Origin: Maylandia zebra | Lineage: Eukaryota > Chordata > Actinopteri > Cichliformes > Cichlidae | Length of the DNA: 64,000 nt | Direction of reading: 5' to 3' | Assembly (NCBI RefSeq): GCF_041146795.1 | Contig: NC_135174.1 | Coordinates: 22,716,878 to 22,780,877, forward strand | In this document: positions 41,801 through 53,500 of the stretch, piece after piece | Numbering within the stretch: the first letter of the stretch is position 1 | Layout: the number at the start of each line of letters is the position of its first letter | Notes under the pieces: model-generated | Database searches by the model: none | What the model was told of the DNA's origin: nothing | Seen by the model: only the letters and a program-made list of their open reading frames with translations | Translations under genes and position numbers: made by a program

Positions 41801-44269
41801 GAATGCAAGTTAGAGTAGCTCCTTTACATGAAAAAAGAAAGACCATGTCTGAATCAAGGAAGAGGCCTATGGGTACATCTTTCACCATCTTAAAGCTATT
41901 TCCCAACTTTCTCTGAATGGTACTCATGGCTTATCCAGTAACTACAGATTAAATCCTTAGTTTTTCTTATACTACGAAAATGGGTCAGTTCTTAATGGGG
42001 TACATTCTCCATAGTAACAGATGCTGTATTCTCCAGAGCAGAGATGAAAAGGTATGATTTGCTCTTGAGGGCAACAAAGGGCAAAACTTCTGTGGTCCAT
42101 GTGTGGGTATTACCAGTTGGACTCTGTGTGGAACAGCCCTAGGGTTCATTTTTGTCCCACGCAGGCATGTTTGTGTGGGTCATTCGTATTGATCCTGGTG
42201 GTCTGAGCTTGATGAGGTGTGGATAAAGGCGTGTCTGAGGACAATTGGGAGGGAAGAGATCATTGGTTACCAAACTTTGTCAGAATTTCTAGTCCATCAT
42301 TTCTAGCTGAAATTATTAAGTAATTTAACACAAACTCTTGTGTAAGTCGCCACTTGATGTTGCAGGTTTTATCTGGATTCTAACATAAGTAATTAAGACA
42401 TGGTGGCTTAATGCATTAATCCTCCTCAGCTGGAGAGTAAGATTTGAGTAGGATTCTGTCTACCTATTTGTCATAACTGATGCTGCTTTTTTGAGTGGCT
42501 ATAACTGATTGTAATTTTCTGTCTTACAGGACAGAGAGAGACAAAGCCTCTCCGAGTCCTTATCTCTCCATTGAAAGCGGTGGTTTGGTTGAATACAGAA
42601 ATGACCAGGTGATCGTAAGCACCTGCAAGCTGCACGTGTACAAATTCCCTTTTGATGTTCAGAGGTGTAACCTCTCCTTTAAGTCTATCATGCACTCTGG
42701 TGAGCCCATAGCATATATGCGTGCCGTTCATGAAGTTATAAACCCAAACCATCAGATACAAAAATATATATTTCTTTCTTGCTGATCTTTTATTTTTATG
42801 TTTCACTTCAGATGAAGAAATAAAGTTACAATTCAACGAAACCAATAATACGGTCACAGAATGGTCTCGAAATGTGATGCAGACACAATACGAGTGGCTG
42901 TTTATCAACATGTCAGTTACCACCAAAACTGTCAATGAATTTGACTTCAACCAACTTATGATTGTTTACACTGTGAGTATTTCTGGGAGCAGCTGCACAG
43001 AAATGGGGAAAAAAGCATTAATCAATTTCGCTGCTTTTTCATTACTTTCCTTTTTGTGACCATAATACATGTCCAATATAGAGTAGGAGTAGGATGATTA
43101 ACCACCTCACATGCAAATTGACAGATTACCATGAAGAGGAGGTCTGTCCTCTACATTGCCAATTTCTTGCTGCCAGTCTTCTTCTTCTTGGTTCTGGACT
43201 TAGCCTCCTTCCTGATATTAGACAGTGGAGGTGAGAAGCTCGGCTTCAAGATCACTGTCCTGCTCGCTGTCACAGTGATGCAGCTTCTTCTCAATGAGAT
43301 TCTGCCCAGCTCTTCAGACAGTATTCCACTTATAGGTAAAGAAGAGCATATTTGACTTCATGCAGTGAATTAATCAAGCTATCAAGTCATTAAGTGATTT
43401 GTCCACTTTCATGCTGGATGCCCTCCTTAGCTGTCTATTGCATTGGGGTTTTTGCTCTGATGCTGCTCAGCCTCCTGGAGACAATTTTGGTGATGCATCT
43501 GATTGAGAAAGACTCGCCAGCCCAGGATAATGAGACAGATGGAAACCAAAGCCTGGTGGAGTGCTGTGAGGAGAAACAGGACATATCCAACTTTCACAGC
43601 TGTTTTAGAGGTGTGCTTAATTGTAGCAGTCGTTGTCTGTCACCTATCTATGTAATTCTAGCTGTGTTGCATTGTTCTTCCCGTCTATTTTTTTTATTCC
43701 AGACATGAAGAGATGTAGTCATTGTGCATCTGTTCATGATGTATCTGTGGATGAAAGACCAACTGTGTCTACATCAATCAACAGTCTGCCACCACTGACT
43801 ATAAAGGTTGGAGTTAAATTGGACTTTTAAGTGTTTTTCAAGTGAAATATAAAAACTGATGAAAGACATCATGTTGCATGAGAGAGAGATTATCCCAAAC
43901 CCTAACATGGGTGTTGAAAGTAAACACTTTCACTAAATCAATGTGAAAACAAATCAGTGTGTGAAATGTAGCAGCAACTAGACTATAAATGGCTGTATAT
44001 GTAATGTTATTGATTACATTTCAACAAAACTATTTTTTCAGGGTTGTAGCTGCAACCTGATGAAGATGTTCTTTCCACTGGAAAAAGTCTCGGGTGACCT
44101 GCGGGAGACTAGGAAAACCGTGACTCTGCACAGTACCAACAAGAAGTCCGGCTACTGGACCAATATAGTAAAACATATCAACAGGGTTTTTGTCATTTTT
44201 TATTTGACAACAGTGACTGTGTTTTTGGCAATTATGATTTTATTGTGGAACAGTGCTGAAGATGAGTAG
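33271..44269 (+). CDS. Gene C: 5-HT3-receptor-like Cys-loop channel subunit, complete
   Basis: Exons 33271-33307, 38737-38802, 40141-40304, 40738-40782, 40919-41028, 42530-42699, 42812-42972, 43125-43335, 43431-43610, 43703-43806 and 44042-44269. The spliced frame is open, 491 residues. MIASFFFLLLLVG is the signal peptide. Exons 4-5 carry SYIWVYL and LWMPDITISEM (loops D and A). Exon 6 has the Cys-loop (YKFPFDVQR between the cysteines) and FKSIMHS in place of the Trp-containing loop B. M2 is GGEKLGFKITVLLAV, with Asn-Glu at the outer end. The cytoplasmic loop has CSHCASVHD and the longest exon 10 (104 nt) of the set. M4 is VFVIFYLTTVTVFLAIM. Exon 9 uses a non-consensus GTGTGC donor. Introns 1 and 2 are enlarged by a fold-back element and a Tc1-like relic. 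Confidence 0.93.
34341..34480. repeat. Compound (GT)n/(GA)n microsatellite
   Basis: Alternating blocks of GT and GA units near the left arm of the fold-back element. Confidence 0.95.
35367..37350 (+). repeat. Degenerate tandem repeats inside the fold-back element
   Basis: Units carrying variants of GCTGTGTTCCCCTGGCGT, TTCGCCGG, ACGCCAGTCGGACCTCGCTG and GCGAGTGAGTGTTCTCCAGC recur near 35367, 35655, 36245, 36455, 36590, 36718, 36857 and 37267. Spacing is irregular (about 130-590 bp), so this is an old, expanded and partly deleted array rather than a regular satellite. Confidence 0.7.
38051..38632. repeat. T/C-rich interspersed repeat, TGTCAT ends, with an inner hairpin
   Basis: Composition and ends (TGTCATAAT at left, ATTCATGACA at right) resemble the block at 13657-14216. 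A perfect 16-nt inverted repeat CCAAGACACCAAAATC with 5-nt loop lies at about 38287-38323. Intron 1 of gene C. Confidence 0.4.
38812..38852. repeat. (CT)n microsatellite
   Basis: About 20 TC units beginning some 10 bp after gene C exon 2, close to the donor site. Confidence 0.9.
38980..40050 (+). mobile_element. Degenerate Tc1-like transposon
   Basis: On the + strand it reads through stops as transposase-like pieces: VKHDGGFVMMWGFTQASG near 39374-39425 and LQESLPKRAQTMLDN near 39750-39795, motifs of fish Tc1-like transposases. The order is correct but the frame is heavily broken. Intron 2 of gene C. Confidence 0.65.
41030..42529. other. Intron 5 of gene C
   Basis: No exon or recognisable element over 1.5 kb. 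Length is close to that of intron 5 in gene B (about 1.4 kb, there filled by Rex1 and SINE sequence). Confidence 0.45.
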
Positions 44270-44373
44270 GCCGAAAGTTACTTTACTTTAAATCATTAGC
44301 ATGAGGATTAACTTTACTTAACTAAAAGTTTCTGTTCCTTTATTAAGTCCAAGTCTAAAGTATGCATTTAGAC

Positions 44374-45514
44374 TAGGGGTCGGTTTTGATTATCGATTTA
44401 TCGATTAAAATCGATTCTAGCTTGGATAACGTGATATCATTCATTAAAATCCTGAATCGATTTTTTAATATAAATATATTTTATTCTCATGTTAAACCTC
44501 ACAAAATTTCAACAACCACCAAACAGCTAAAACAGTAAATGAGAGCAGGTACACGGATTCTGCACAAAGACGTAAAACAAAGCGCGGACCGTGGATCAGA
44601 ATCAGTGAGATGTCGCCTTTCTCACCCGACAGCACGGACACGGTCGGGGCTGAAAGCCGACAGCTCGCTGATTCTGATGTTTCGACCGGTCTGCGCTCTG
44701 TGTTTAGCACTAGATTCTAAAGCTGTTAGTTTTATCTCTCTCCAAACAATATTGACCGAACCAGCAGCAAAAGAAGACCCAAACTAGGCTTCACATAAAC
44801 ATCGTCATGAACTCCCTCTTACTTTTGCTGTTTTGCTTCCACCAGGATAAAATCACACTTCATGCACAGCGCTCTCTCTCTCTCTCTCTCTTTGTACTTC
44901 AAGAACAGTTTCCCGTCTAAAAATCTGTTTTCTGCATTATTCGCTTGCTTGTTATGCACTAGTCTACCGTTGTTTACAGCGCTGTCCGCCGCTGTTTTTT
45001 TCCTTTTACTTTCTTCTGAAAAGAAAGCCTAATTTCTCCTGTTCAATAGGCTACTGAACAAATTTAATCTTTTTAAATTTATGCAAAATTGCAAAATGCT
45101 TAGCTGTGTCCCTGACGCTGCTTCACTTCAGCAGCATCAGGTAATGTTCATATGTTGATTAACGTTTTTCTTTGGTTTTTGATCTACGGCAGAATATTTT
45201 TATAAAATCCGAGGCCTGGAAAATCGCCTTCATGTTTTTCTGTGTTTTATCCTCATCTACTTTGACACAAAGGCTTCTGCTGTGATGCTCACACCTTTGA
45301 TAAAGTCTTGAAAGTGTCAGCTTTCTTATTATAGATGTAAAAATATGGAGATGTACCGATGCATGATCTGAATTATAATATTTCTGACTGTCTGAGGCAA
45401 TCTCAAATCTAAACGAATCAAATTGAATCAAATCGTGGATCGAATTGATTCGATTCGGACCTTGTGAATCGGAATTGAATCGATTCTAGAAATCAGTGAC
45501 GATACCCAGCCCTA
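44374..45514. mobile_element. hAT non-autonomous element with perfect 8-bp target duplication
   Basis: ATTTAGAC occurs at 44366-44373 and 45515-45522. Ends: TAGGGGTCGGTTTTGATT at the left and TAGGGCTGGGTATCGTCA on the other strand at the right. Sub-terminal ATCGATT repeats (AATCGATT, TTATCGAT) are dense at both ends. No transposase. It begins 105 bp after the gene C stop, so it may lie in that gene's 3' UTR. Confidence 0.88.
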
Positions 45515-45522
45515 ATTTAGAC

Positions 45523-46569
45523 CCCTTTTCCTACACTTTATAACATTTGTACTGTGTGATGGACCTCATATTTCGGTCCACTTTGAACTCACATTTATTC
45601 ACTGTAACTTTAGTTCACATCACATTATATGCATGGCAATATAAAGCAATGCAGTTCATGAGTGTTGTATATCTTTCATTTACATCTGTATCCTGTTGGA
45701 ATAAACATTAAAAAGCTTTTTATTTTTTTCTTATGTATATCTTTGTGTGTTTGTGTGTTTGTTGCACAACCAACTGACTCTTTGAATTATAAAGTGCACT
45801 CCATGTAAAGGTAATGATCATGGAAGTTTGTTTCCCATTTCCGCTCAGCATTTCTATAACTTCTTCTATGATTATATTGGAATCACAAATATAAGTTGAA
45901 GAATTTGCAGATGGGACTAGTCTAGGGTCAAACCCTAGACTAGTTCTTTTTTATTTTATTTATATTTTACATTTGAGCCACCTCCTTAAACTTTTTATTA
46001 GTATGCTTCACCTAACAAACTAAAAAAGGTATCTTACCTCAGTGAATGTTTAATTATCATCAAAGATTGGATGTTTAACTTCATTAAACTTTGAATGTGG
46101 CAAAAATGTCAATAGGCTAAGGAAGCCAGTCCCTTCAATTGCAAAAAAAACATATAGTTAAGCTTTTCCCAGCTTCCCTTCAGCTGGTCCAAAATAGATT
46201 AATCTGGCTGCTAAAAAAAAAAAAAAAGAAAGCCTGGTTGTTGCATTTCGGTCCATTAACTTTCAAATCAGGACCAGGAGTTTAACCCCTATTCCTATTT
46301 CCTTTTAATGACTAAATGACTGACAATTAACAAAATTTTTTTTTACCTCTAATTCAGGTCAAGAAGTCTTCATTAAAGGGTTTCCAACAGCTTCCAACAA
46401 GTGTGCAATCAGTTTAGCAGAAAAAAAATGTCAGTTTCAAATGTTGAAAAACATAATTTGCTCATTTGTTATGTAGATCAACTACTCAGCACAGCTAAGA
46501 GGGGGAAAATGGATGTACAAACTTCACAAAAATCTTGCTGTGTTCTTTTTATGTGTGATTGTGAGTATG
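45523..46569. other. Gene C downstream flank
   Basis: 45600-45850 aligns with the downstream flank of gene A and includes a GGAATAAAC signal-like sequence near 45697. A hairpin with 14-nt arms (GACTAGTCTAGGGT) is at 45914-45945. No gene. Confidence 0.5.
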
Positions 46570-46800
46570 TTGGGGTTGCTGTGGCTCAGGATGTAGAGCA
46601 GATCACCTACTAGTTGGAAAGATGGTGGTTTGACCCCTGTCTGCTCCAGTCTGCATGCCAAACATCCTTGGACAAGATAGAAATCACTTACATATGAAAA
46701 GCATTTTTAAAAAAGTGCTTATATGAAAGGATGAATGAGGCAAGTTGTATAAAAAAGTGCATTAAGCTCTATGAGTAGAAACGTGCTAAAGAACCAGTCA
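46570..46800 (+). mobile_element. tRNA-derived SINE (plus strand)
   Basis: Starts TTGCTGTGGCTCAGGATGTA (A-box region), B-box-like GGTGGTTTGACCCC, then CATCCTTGGACAAGATAG and a 3' part with AAAGTGCATTAAGCTCTATG. Same family as 24905-25236 and 30036-30250, in opposite orientation. Confidence 0.65.
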
Positions 46801-46969
46801 ATTTGTGTTTGTGTGTTTCAAGGTAACTGTATTTATACCCATAGGCAAGGTAAATTTGCTTTACAGAAAAATGATAGCATTTGGCATCCCTTCAAAAACA
46901 CACATACCTAAAAGAAAAATATAAACCTCACTGTAGAACATATATAGTAATTTAAACGTTTTGAATCAA

Positions 46970-47190
46970 AAACAAAAGCAGTTCTTATTTAATTCAGTGA
47001 CAGCAACAGGGACAAAGCTGTTTTTATAACGCTTTGTCCTGCAGCTTGGAAAAAGAAACCTCCGTCCTGTGGAAAGAAGCTGAAATTCACCCCTTAGAGG
47101 ATGGGGACCATATTTAAGGATTGTTAAAGCCATCCTCTGTACCTGTTTGGAGTACAGGGAGGCTAAAAAACACTGTGGCTCACAAGACAT
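46970..47190 (-). mobile_element. Rex1/CR1-type LINE C-terminal fragment (minus strand)
   Basis: The minus strand encodes LKYGPHPLRGEFQLLSTGRR, FLFPSCRTKRYKNSFVPVAV and TELNK, the end of a Rex1/CR1-group ORF2. 3' UTR missing. Confidence 0.65.
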
Positions 47191-47417
47191 GGGTGGTTTG
47201 TCATGAAAGAAGCTACAACAACGGCTCTGCTGGGTCTCAGTTACACTTTTTTTAAATTTTTTATCTTTAAAATGTAAAAAAAATGTTTCAGTGTTTGCTA
47301 CAGGCAGTACTGTTCACTGACTTTGTAACAGCAAAAGTTGGCAGTTGCTGCTGTTTTGACTGTTGATGGTGATTACTCTCTAAGGATGGATGTGGTAGGC
47401 ACACAGTTGGTGATTAC

Positions 47418-47436
47418 ATTTGCCCTCCCCCCTTTC
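47418..47436 (+). promoter_or_regulatory. Gene D upstream conserved motif
   Basis: ATTTGCCCTCCCCCCTTTC, 105 bp upstream of the first ATG of gene D; preceded by TTAC as in genes B and E. Confidence 0.5.
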
Positions 47437-47522
47437 CAGTATGTGGCAGTGACATTAGCAGAACAGGAAGCCTCTCCAGACAGCACATAGAGCATGACAG
47501 GGCTCATTGATCTCTCACAGCT

Positions 47523-50500
47523 ATGATGATTGTATCTCTCTTCTTTCTCCTCATCCTCAAAGGTAAGTTTCACTATTTCTGTACAATGCATGCAGCTTAT
47601 CATTTAATTCAATTAAGAAACACTGTTTTTGCTTTGACCAGTAAAATCTTTTTCAGTGTAAGACAATGGCTTATGTTAGCATCTAGTAGCTACCAGCTGA
47701 CAACCGTTAATTAAATGCTTCAATTTACTAAATCTGTTGTGTTGTGAGCTTCATTCTTTAACACAATTTTAATTGGTTATTAGGAGGATCGGGACAACAT
47801 AATGATGAGGTGGTAACATTTAGATACTCAGCTTTACCAAGAAAGTTTTATTCTTTTCTTTTTTTCTCCATAGAAACATTTATTTAGTTTGAATAGAAGC
47901 TCTCCTGCTTAATCTGCTTGATATGAAACTCATATATAAAACCTACTGTCCAAATAATCTTCCTACTTTTCTCAAACAATTATAAAACACAAAAAACATT
48001 GTGGAAAAAATTAAAACAAATTAAAAACAACCTGGCCATGGTTGAAGAACCCAGAAACTGAGAAGGAGATCACAAAACATGTTATTTCAGTCTTTATTAT
48101 CACAAAAAGAAAACAGGAGAATCTGTGACTGGAGATGAGCTGGGACGGTGCAGGCTGGACAGAACACTTGGGTTGGTACAGAGGAACATTTAGAGTTAAT
48201 CTTTGCAGTAATTGGAAACCAGAAGTGAGACTCAGGGAAGCCAAGCAAGGATTTATCGATGTTGCCAGGTCTCATATTGTTTGAAACCTAGCCCAAAGTA
48301 TGTATTTTGTTACATTCTTGCATGTTTTCCCCCATTTGTACCTTCTTGTTTTTTTGTGAGCCCTTTTGTGTATATCCTTTGCACATTTAGGCATGTCGGG
48401 CCTATCCAGCATTTTTTACTTACCACCAGTTAGCTGACAGCTGAACTGTTCTCTTTACTTGAGTCTCCAGTACATCCAGCTGCACATCCGATGGTGCAAT
48501 GTAAAACTAAACTTCAGTCTTTGTCTGACGGTTTTGGGTGCCAAGTGAGCTTTAGCAACAGCCTTATGGTAAAACAGTGATTAGTACAGAAGCTTTATAA
48601 TAGAAATAGGAGATAATAGGAGAGAGGAAATGCTGAGTGGAATAGAGTCTAGCTCTTCTACGGCTGAGTTGTTTCAGAACCAAGCTATGAGCAGAGGTCA
48701 GATTAACTAACTTTTAAATAAATAAATGAATAAACAAAAGTCAGCTCACCACTGCTGAATATAAATAGATCCACATAACACCAAATTTCTACCATTCATC
48801 GTGTAACTGGTATGCCCACTGGAGGGCAGGCTCATGTTGCTATTCCAGTCTGGATCCAGCTCAGGCATGCAAAAAACACTGCGGGAACATTAAGAGGGTA
48901 AATCTTGAGGTGATTTTTTTTTTAACATTTAATAGCCCATACCTCTTGTGAAGATTATCTGTGGAAATTTAAAATAAATAGTGTTAAAAGATGACATAAT
49001 ATATACTGCAACACAGTAGTTGTTAAAAAAAAACAGGGGTACTATTTTCTTTCAGGTGGAAATACCTCCACTTTAGAGCTACAAGATGATGCTCAACTGA
49101 TGCCCAATGAGACCATGACCAGAGGTAAGTAAAACTAACTTTGAGTTCACAGAAGTTATAGATGTGTGCATTTATATTTTTCTCTTGTAGGCTGATCACC
49201 CGCAGGAGGCACCATATAGGTCAGGTGCAATAAGTGTTCAGTGGCAGTGCAGGGCACTTGCTTGTTGTTAGTTCCTGGAACATGAAACATCAGCACTCTT
49301 GTGAGAAAGGAGCCTGACCTAACGAAAAGGTTGAGAGACGGTGACTAGATATAGTCAGGCTCACCTCAGTACACAACTTCGGCTCTGGGAGCAATCTGGA
49401 GCTGTCTAGTTTATGTTTCCAATGTGGAGTCGCCCTTGGTGAGAGGTATGTTTGTTTGCTGCCAGTATGTTGGGGTTTCCCCCAGGGGTTATGGAATAAC
49501 CAAAGTTAGTCAGAGGACTAACCAAGAAGACTAACTTACTCTATGGACTAACCATAGTTGGTCCATAGACTAGTCCAATGTTTCCCAACCACTGTGCCGC
49601 GGTACAGAGGTGTGCCAAGAGAAATGATCAGGTTTGCTGTGGAAGATTATCTGGTTTCGCCTGATTGGTACTCTAAGCGACCGGCATGAGTAACGGGCAG
49701 AACAATTATATTATCTTCCTCTAGAGGGCAGTATAACGTCTTGCTCCAATTAAATGGGTTGCCAACTTACAGTAAAACGGAAAAAGACAAGGTAGAAATT
49801 ACATAATAGTCATCCTGTGAGTGAGATGACAGCGCGTAATATCAATAGATAAATATTTGAAAAGAAAAAGTAGTCAGTCTGACCTGGGTCCTGGAGATAA
49901 TTCCGACCCAGATGAAGGTCCTAGCATGGGTAGTGGTTTGAAGAAAGCAAAAAAGATATACTGGGGACAAGCCAAGACAATTCCACTATACCTGGTGCAC
50001 GTGGAAAAATTATCAATATGCTTTTTGTAACATTTTTGTTTGGTGGGGTGCCGTGTGATTTTTTTCTAATGTGAAATATGTGCCATGGCTCCAAAAGTGT
50101 AGGAAACACTGGACTAGTCCATATTTACCTTATGGACTAACTAAACCATAGTTAGTCCATCTATGAATATGAGGTTACCCTATTAGGACTAACCTATCAG
50201 ATCAACTTAGTCTATGGACTAAACATGTTTGAGCATAAGGGTGTTCCTAAGTTCACAGGTTGCTGATTGATTTAGTAATAATGTCATCAGTCCAGCAACC
50301 ACATTTCTTGGACTTGGTTAGAGAGACAAGCTGAGCTGTCAAACAGTCACCACCTGGTGTTCAGTTGGATCAGGTGGGGAAGGATGCAGGAGACTCCAAA
50401 CTTATTATGAGGGTCACAAGACTCCAAGACTCACAACACTTTGATCCCAATCCAACAGAGACATCGTCTGTGATTGTCCAATGTTCACAATTCCATTGCT

Positions 50501-53500
50501 GAAGCAGCTGTAAGAAGCTGCAGCTGTAAGATGGTACTAATAGCAGGCGGACGGGGGGCAGCTCTGACAGTAGCTGTGGGGGGAATATGGTGAGGCCATG
50601 AAACAAGACTTTTGTTCAGCCTCAACGCAATTTAATTATTATGCCAGGGTTTTGTTGTGTATAGTATGGAGTTCCTGATATTAATTTTAACATTAATAAG
50701 AAATAGATTATTAATGAACCCTTTCTGAATGTCTGTATAGATCTTTATATTTCAAATAATGGAATTAGAGAACTGATGAGACACATCCTGCAACCCAAGC
50801 CTTTTAGTGGCCACAAGAATCAGGATATCGGCTTTCATTTGTGAGTCAGTGCTTTTAATAGATTGATAAAAGGTTTCTGAAGCAGTCAATATCTACCCAC
50901 AGAGATTACTGTGTTTGTCATGTTTAATACGACGTATGTTCAGCAGATCTGAAGAGAACATATATCAATTTTAAAGCCTGGATAATCACCAGGACACTGC
51001 AGTTCTTATTGAAAAGCATAATTGAGTGTGTTCAAGTTTCCTTTTTTTTTTTTTTATGCATTCCTCTCATTGCCTCACTAATACAAAATCTAATCTCATT
51101 TCAGATAAAAAAGTAGAAATTGATGAACTTTGCATTTTCCTGGCTGTTGCAAACCACCTGAACTTGACTAAAGACAATAATAAGTACACCATGAGCCGGC
51201 CAGTTAGACACCACACTCACCCTTTGACAGTAGTGCTTGAAATGAAAATCTATGCCATCTTAGATATGGTAAGTTGTACTTCTTTAGAGTTTTTTTTTAA
51301 TGATTTTTTTTTTCTTTAATTAACGTATTAATTTGACAAATGACATTTATTAAAAATAAATGTCGTGTGTGTATTTTCCATGCAGCCATTTAACAGTTAA
51401 ATGGGCAGCCGGAAAGCTTTGCATACATGTTGTATTGTATTTGGGACCACTGCGGTACAATTAAAAGAAAAGTATTTTCATAAGCAATAACTTATATTTG
51501 TATGTATATTGTATTTTATTAAGCTTGACTTGTGACTTCTTTGCTGACAGAGGGAAATTGACCAGACTTTAATTTCTTACATTTGGGTTTCTTTGGTCAG
51601 TATTCTCTTCTTTTAAAATACACAATATTTTACTGAAATGTGGAAATTCAAATTATTTATTTGAAAACGTGTCTATTTGCCCTCTTTCTGTATTTCTCCT
51701 CTTATATATCTGGTACATCTTCATGGGTAGAAATGGAAAAATGAGTACATTTGGTGGGACCCATATCAGTTCTGTGGACTGAAATACATAACTGTCCCTA
51801 CCGGATATTTGTGGATACCAGACATAACAATTGAAGAGATGTAAGTGTAATATATTTGCACATGCACTCACACTGACAGATCCACATGCAGTAATGAGAG
51901 AACATTCATTTATTTTTAAAAATGTCAACAAAGCTAAAACATTATTGATTCACTTGTATAAAACATAAAATAATACACTACTGCTCCAAACTCAAAAAAG
52001 CCTATCCATTTATTCATTAAGGTGCATACTGAATCTAGAATATGGACAATACCAGATTGTATAAAAACTATTATTTGAAATATTTATTTGGTCCAAACTA
52101 ATAGCTTGTGTCTTATGTAGATATGCTTAAGCCTGTTCTTTGGCCTACTTGCATGCTGTACGTGCAAACTGACAAAAATAACAACTTTTCAAAATGGTAT
52201 ATGTTACCCTGACACCTCTTTCGGCAATTCATTTAGCCTATAGTTTAAAGTGATTAACTCACAACTCCTTATCCAGATCTAAGTACCAGTCAGTGACACC
52301 CTGGCAACCAGAAAAAAAATTGTGTATTGTTCTATTGATCTAGTTTGTGTTTGTTGGGTTTTTTATTACATCTTTAGATTTGCCTCCTGGAGCTTTACAT
52401 TGTAAACTGCATCTCACACCACAATGTTACTTGTTTTTCATGGTCTGTAAAATGGTAAACTACAAGTGATCTCATTTGTCCCATATTTGCTTTCTTACAG
52501 GACAGAGAAGGACAAAGCTACTCCGAGTCCCTATCTCAGCATTAGCTCAGCTGGCTGGGTTGAATTCAGAAATGACCAGGTTGTGCTAAGCACCTGCAAA
52601 ATGCATGTTTACAAATTTCCCTTTGATATTCAGAGCTGCAACCTTTCGTTCAAGTCTATCCTGCACACTGGTGAGTCCATAACATGTTTTGTTTAGGTGA
52701 ACTCACACCATCAGATATCATATAGGTACAATATACATTATATACAACATATTTCTTCATGTTTGAGTTGGTCACAGTTATTTTTATATTCATTTCAGAT
52801 GAAGATATACAGTTACACTACCAGGAAAACAACACTTTGATCACACGGTTGTCTCGGGAAGTGATGCACACACAGTACGAGTGGCTGTTCATCAACATGA
52901 TAGTCACCAACAAAACCAACCGCTTGAACTTCAACCAAACTTCTGTTGTTTATACTGTAAGTATTTTTTCAAGCAGAGACACATCAATGGAAACTGTCCC
53001 GTTTGCCTATGTTACAGGCCTTCAACTGGGTCTGTTTTACACAGAAGAATTAGCTCAAATACATCTCATAGTTCCAACTAAAGACCAGTGCATTTGGTAT
53101 GTAGGCTCTTCTTCATCTGTTTAAGAATTTTACACCATCCTTTTCTGTTTATTTACACATTCTTCTATATTTTCTTGATAGATTTGTCTTGTAGCAAAAA
53201 CCACAGGTTCACATCTTAACCCTACTTGCTGACCTTATTTTTGTATGCATCAATATACAATTATAATCACCTTATATCTATCACGATTTGTGAGGGCAGA
53301 TCATGTGGAGAGAATGAGGTGTGGACCAAAGCGCAGACAAGCAGAGATGGAGGTGGATTTTTTTTTTAAAGCAAGTCTTTATTGTCGGCTGCACAAAACA
53401 CTGCAAAACAAAAGGCCACGGGGAGCTGAGATAAACTAAGAAAAACCTAAACTGGAAAAGCTAAATATGAAACTTCAAACACAAAACCTGAAATATAGAA

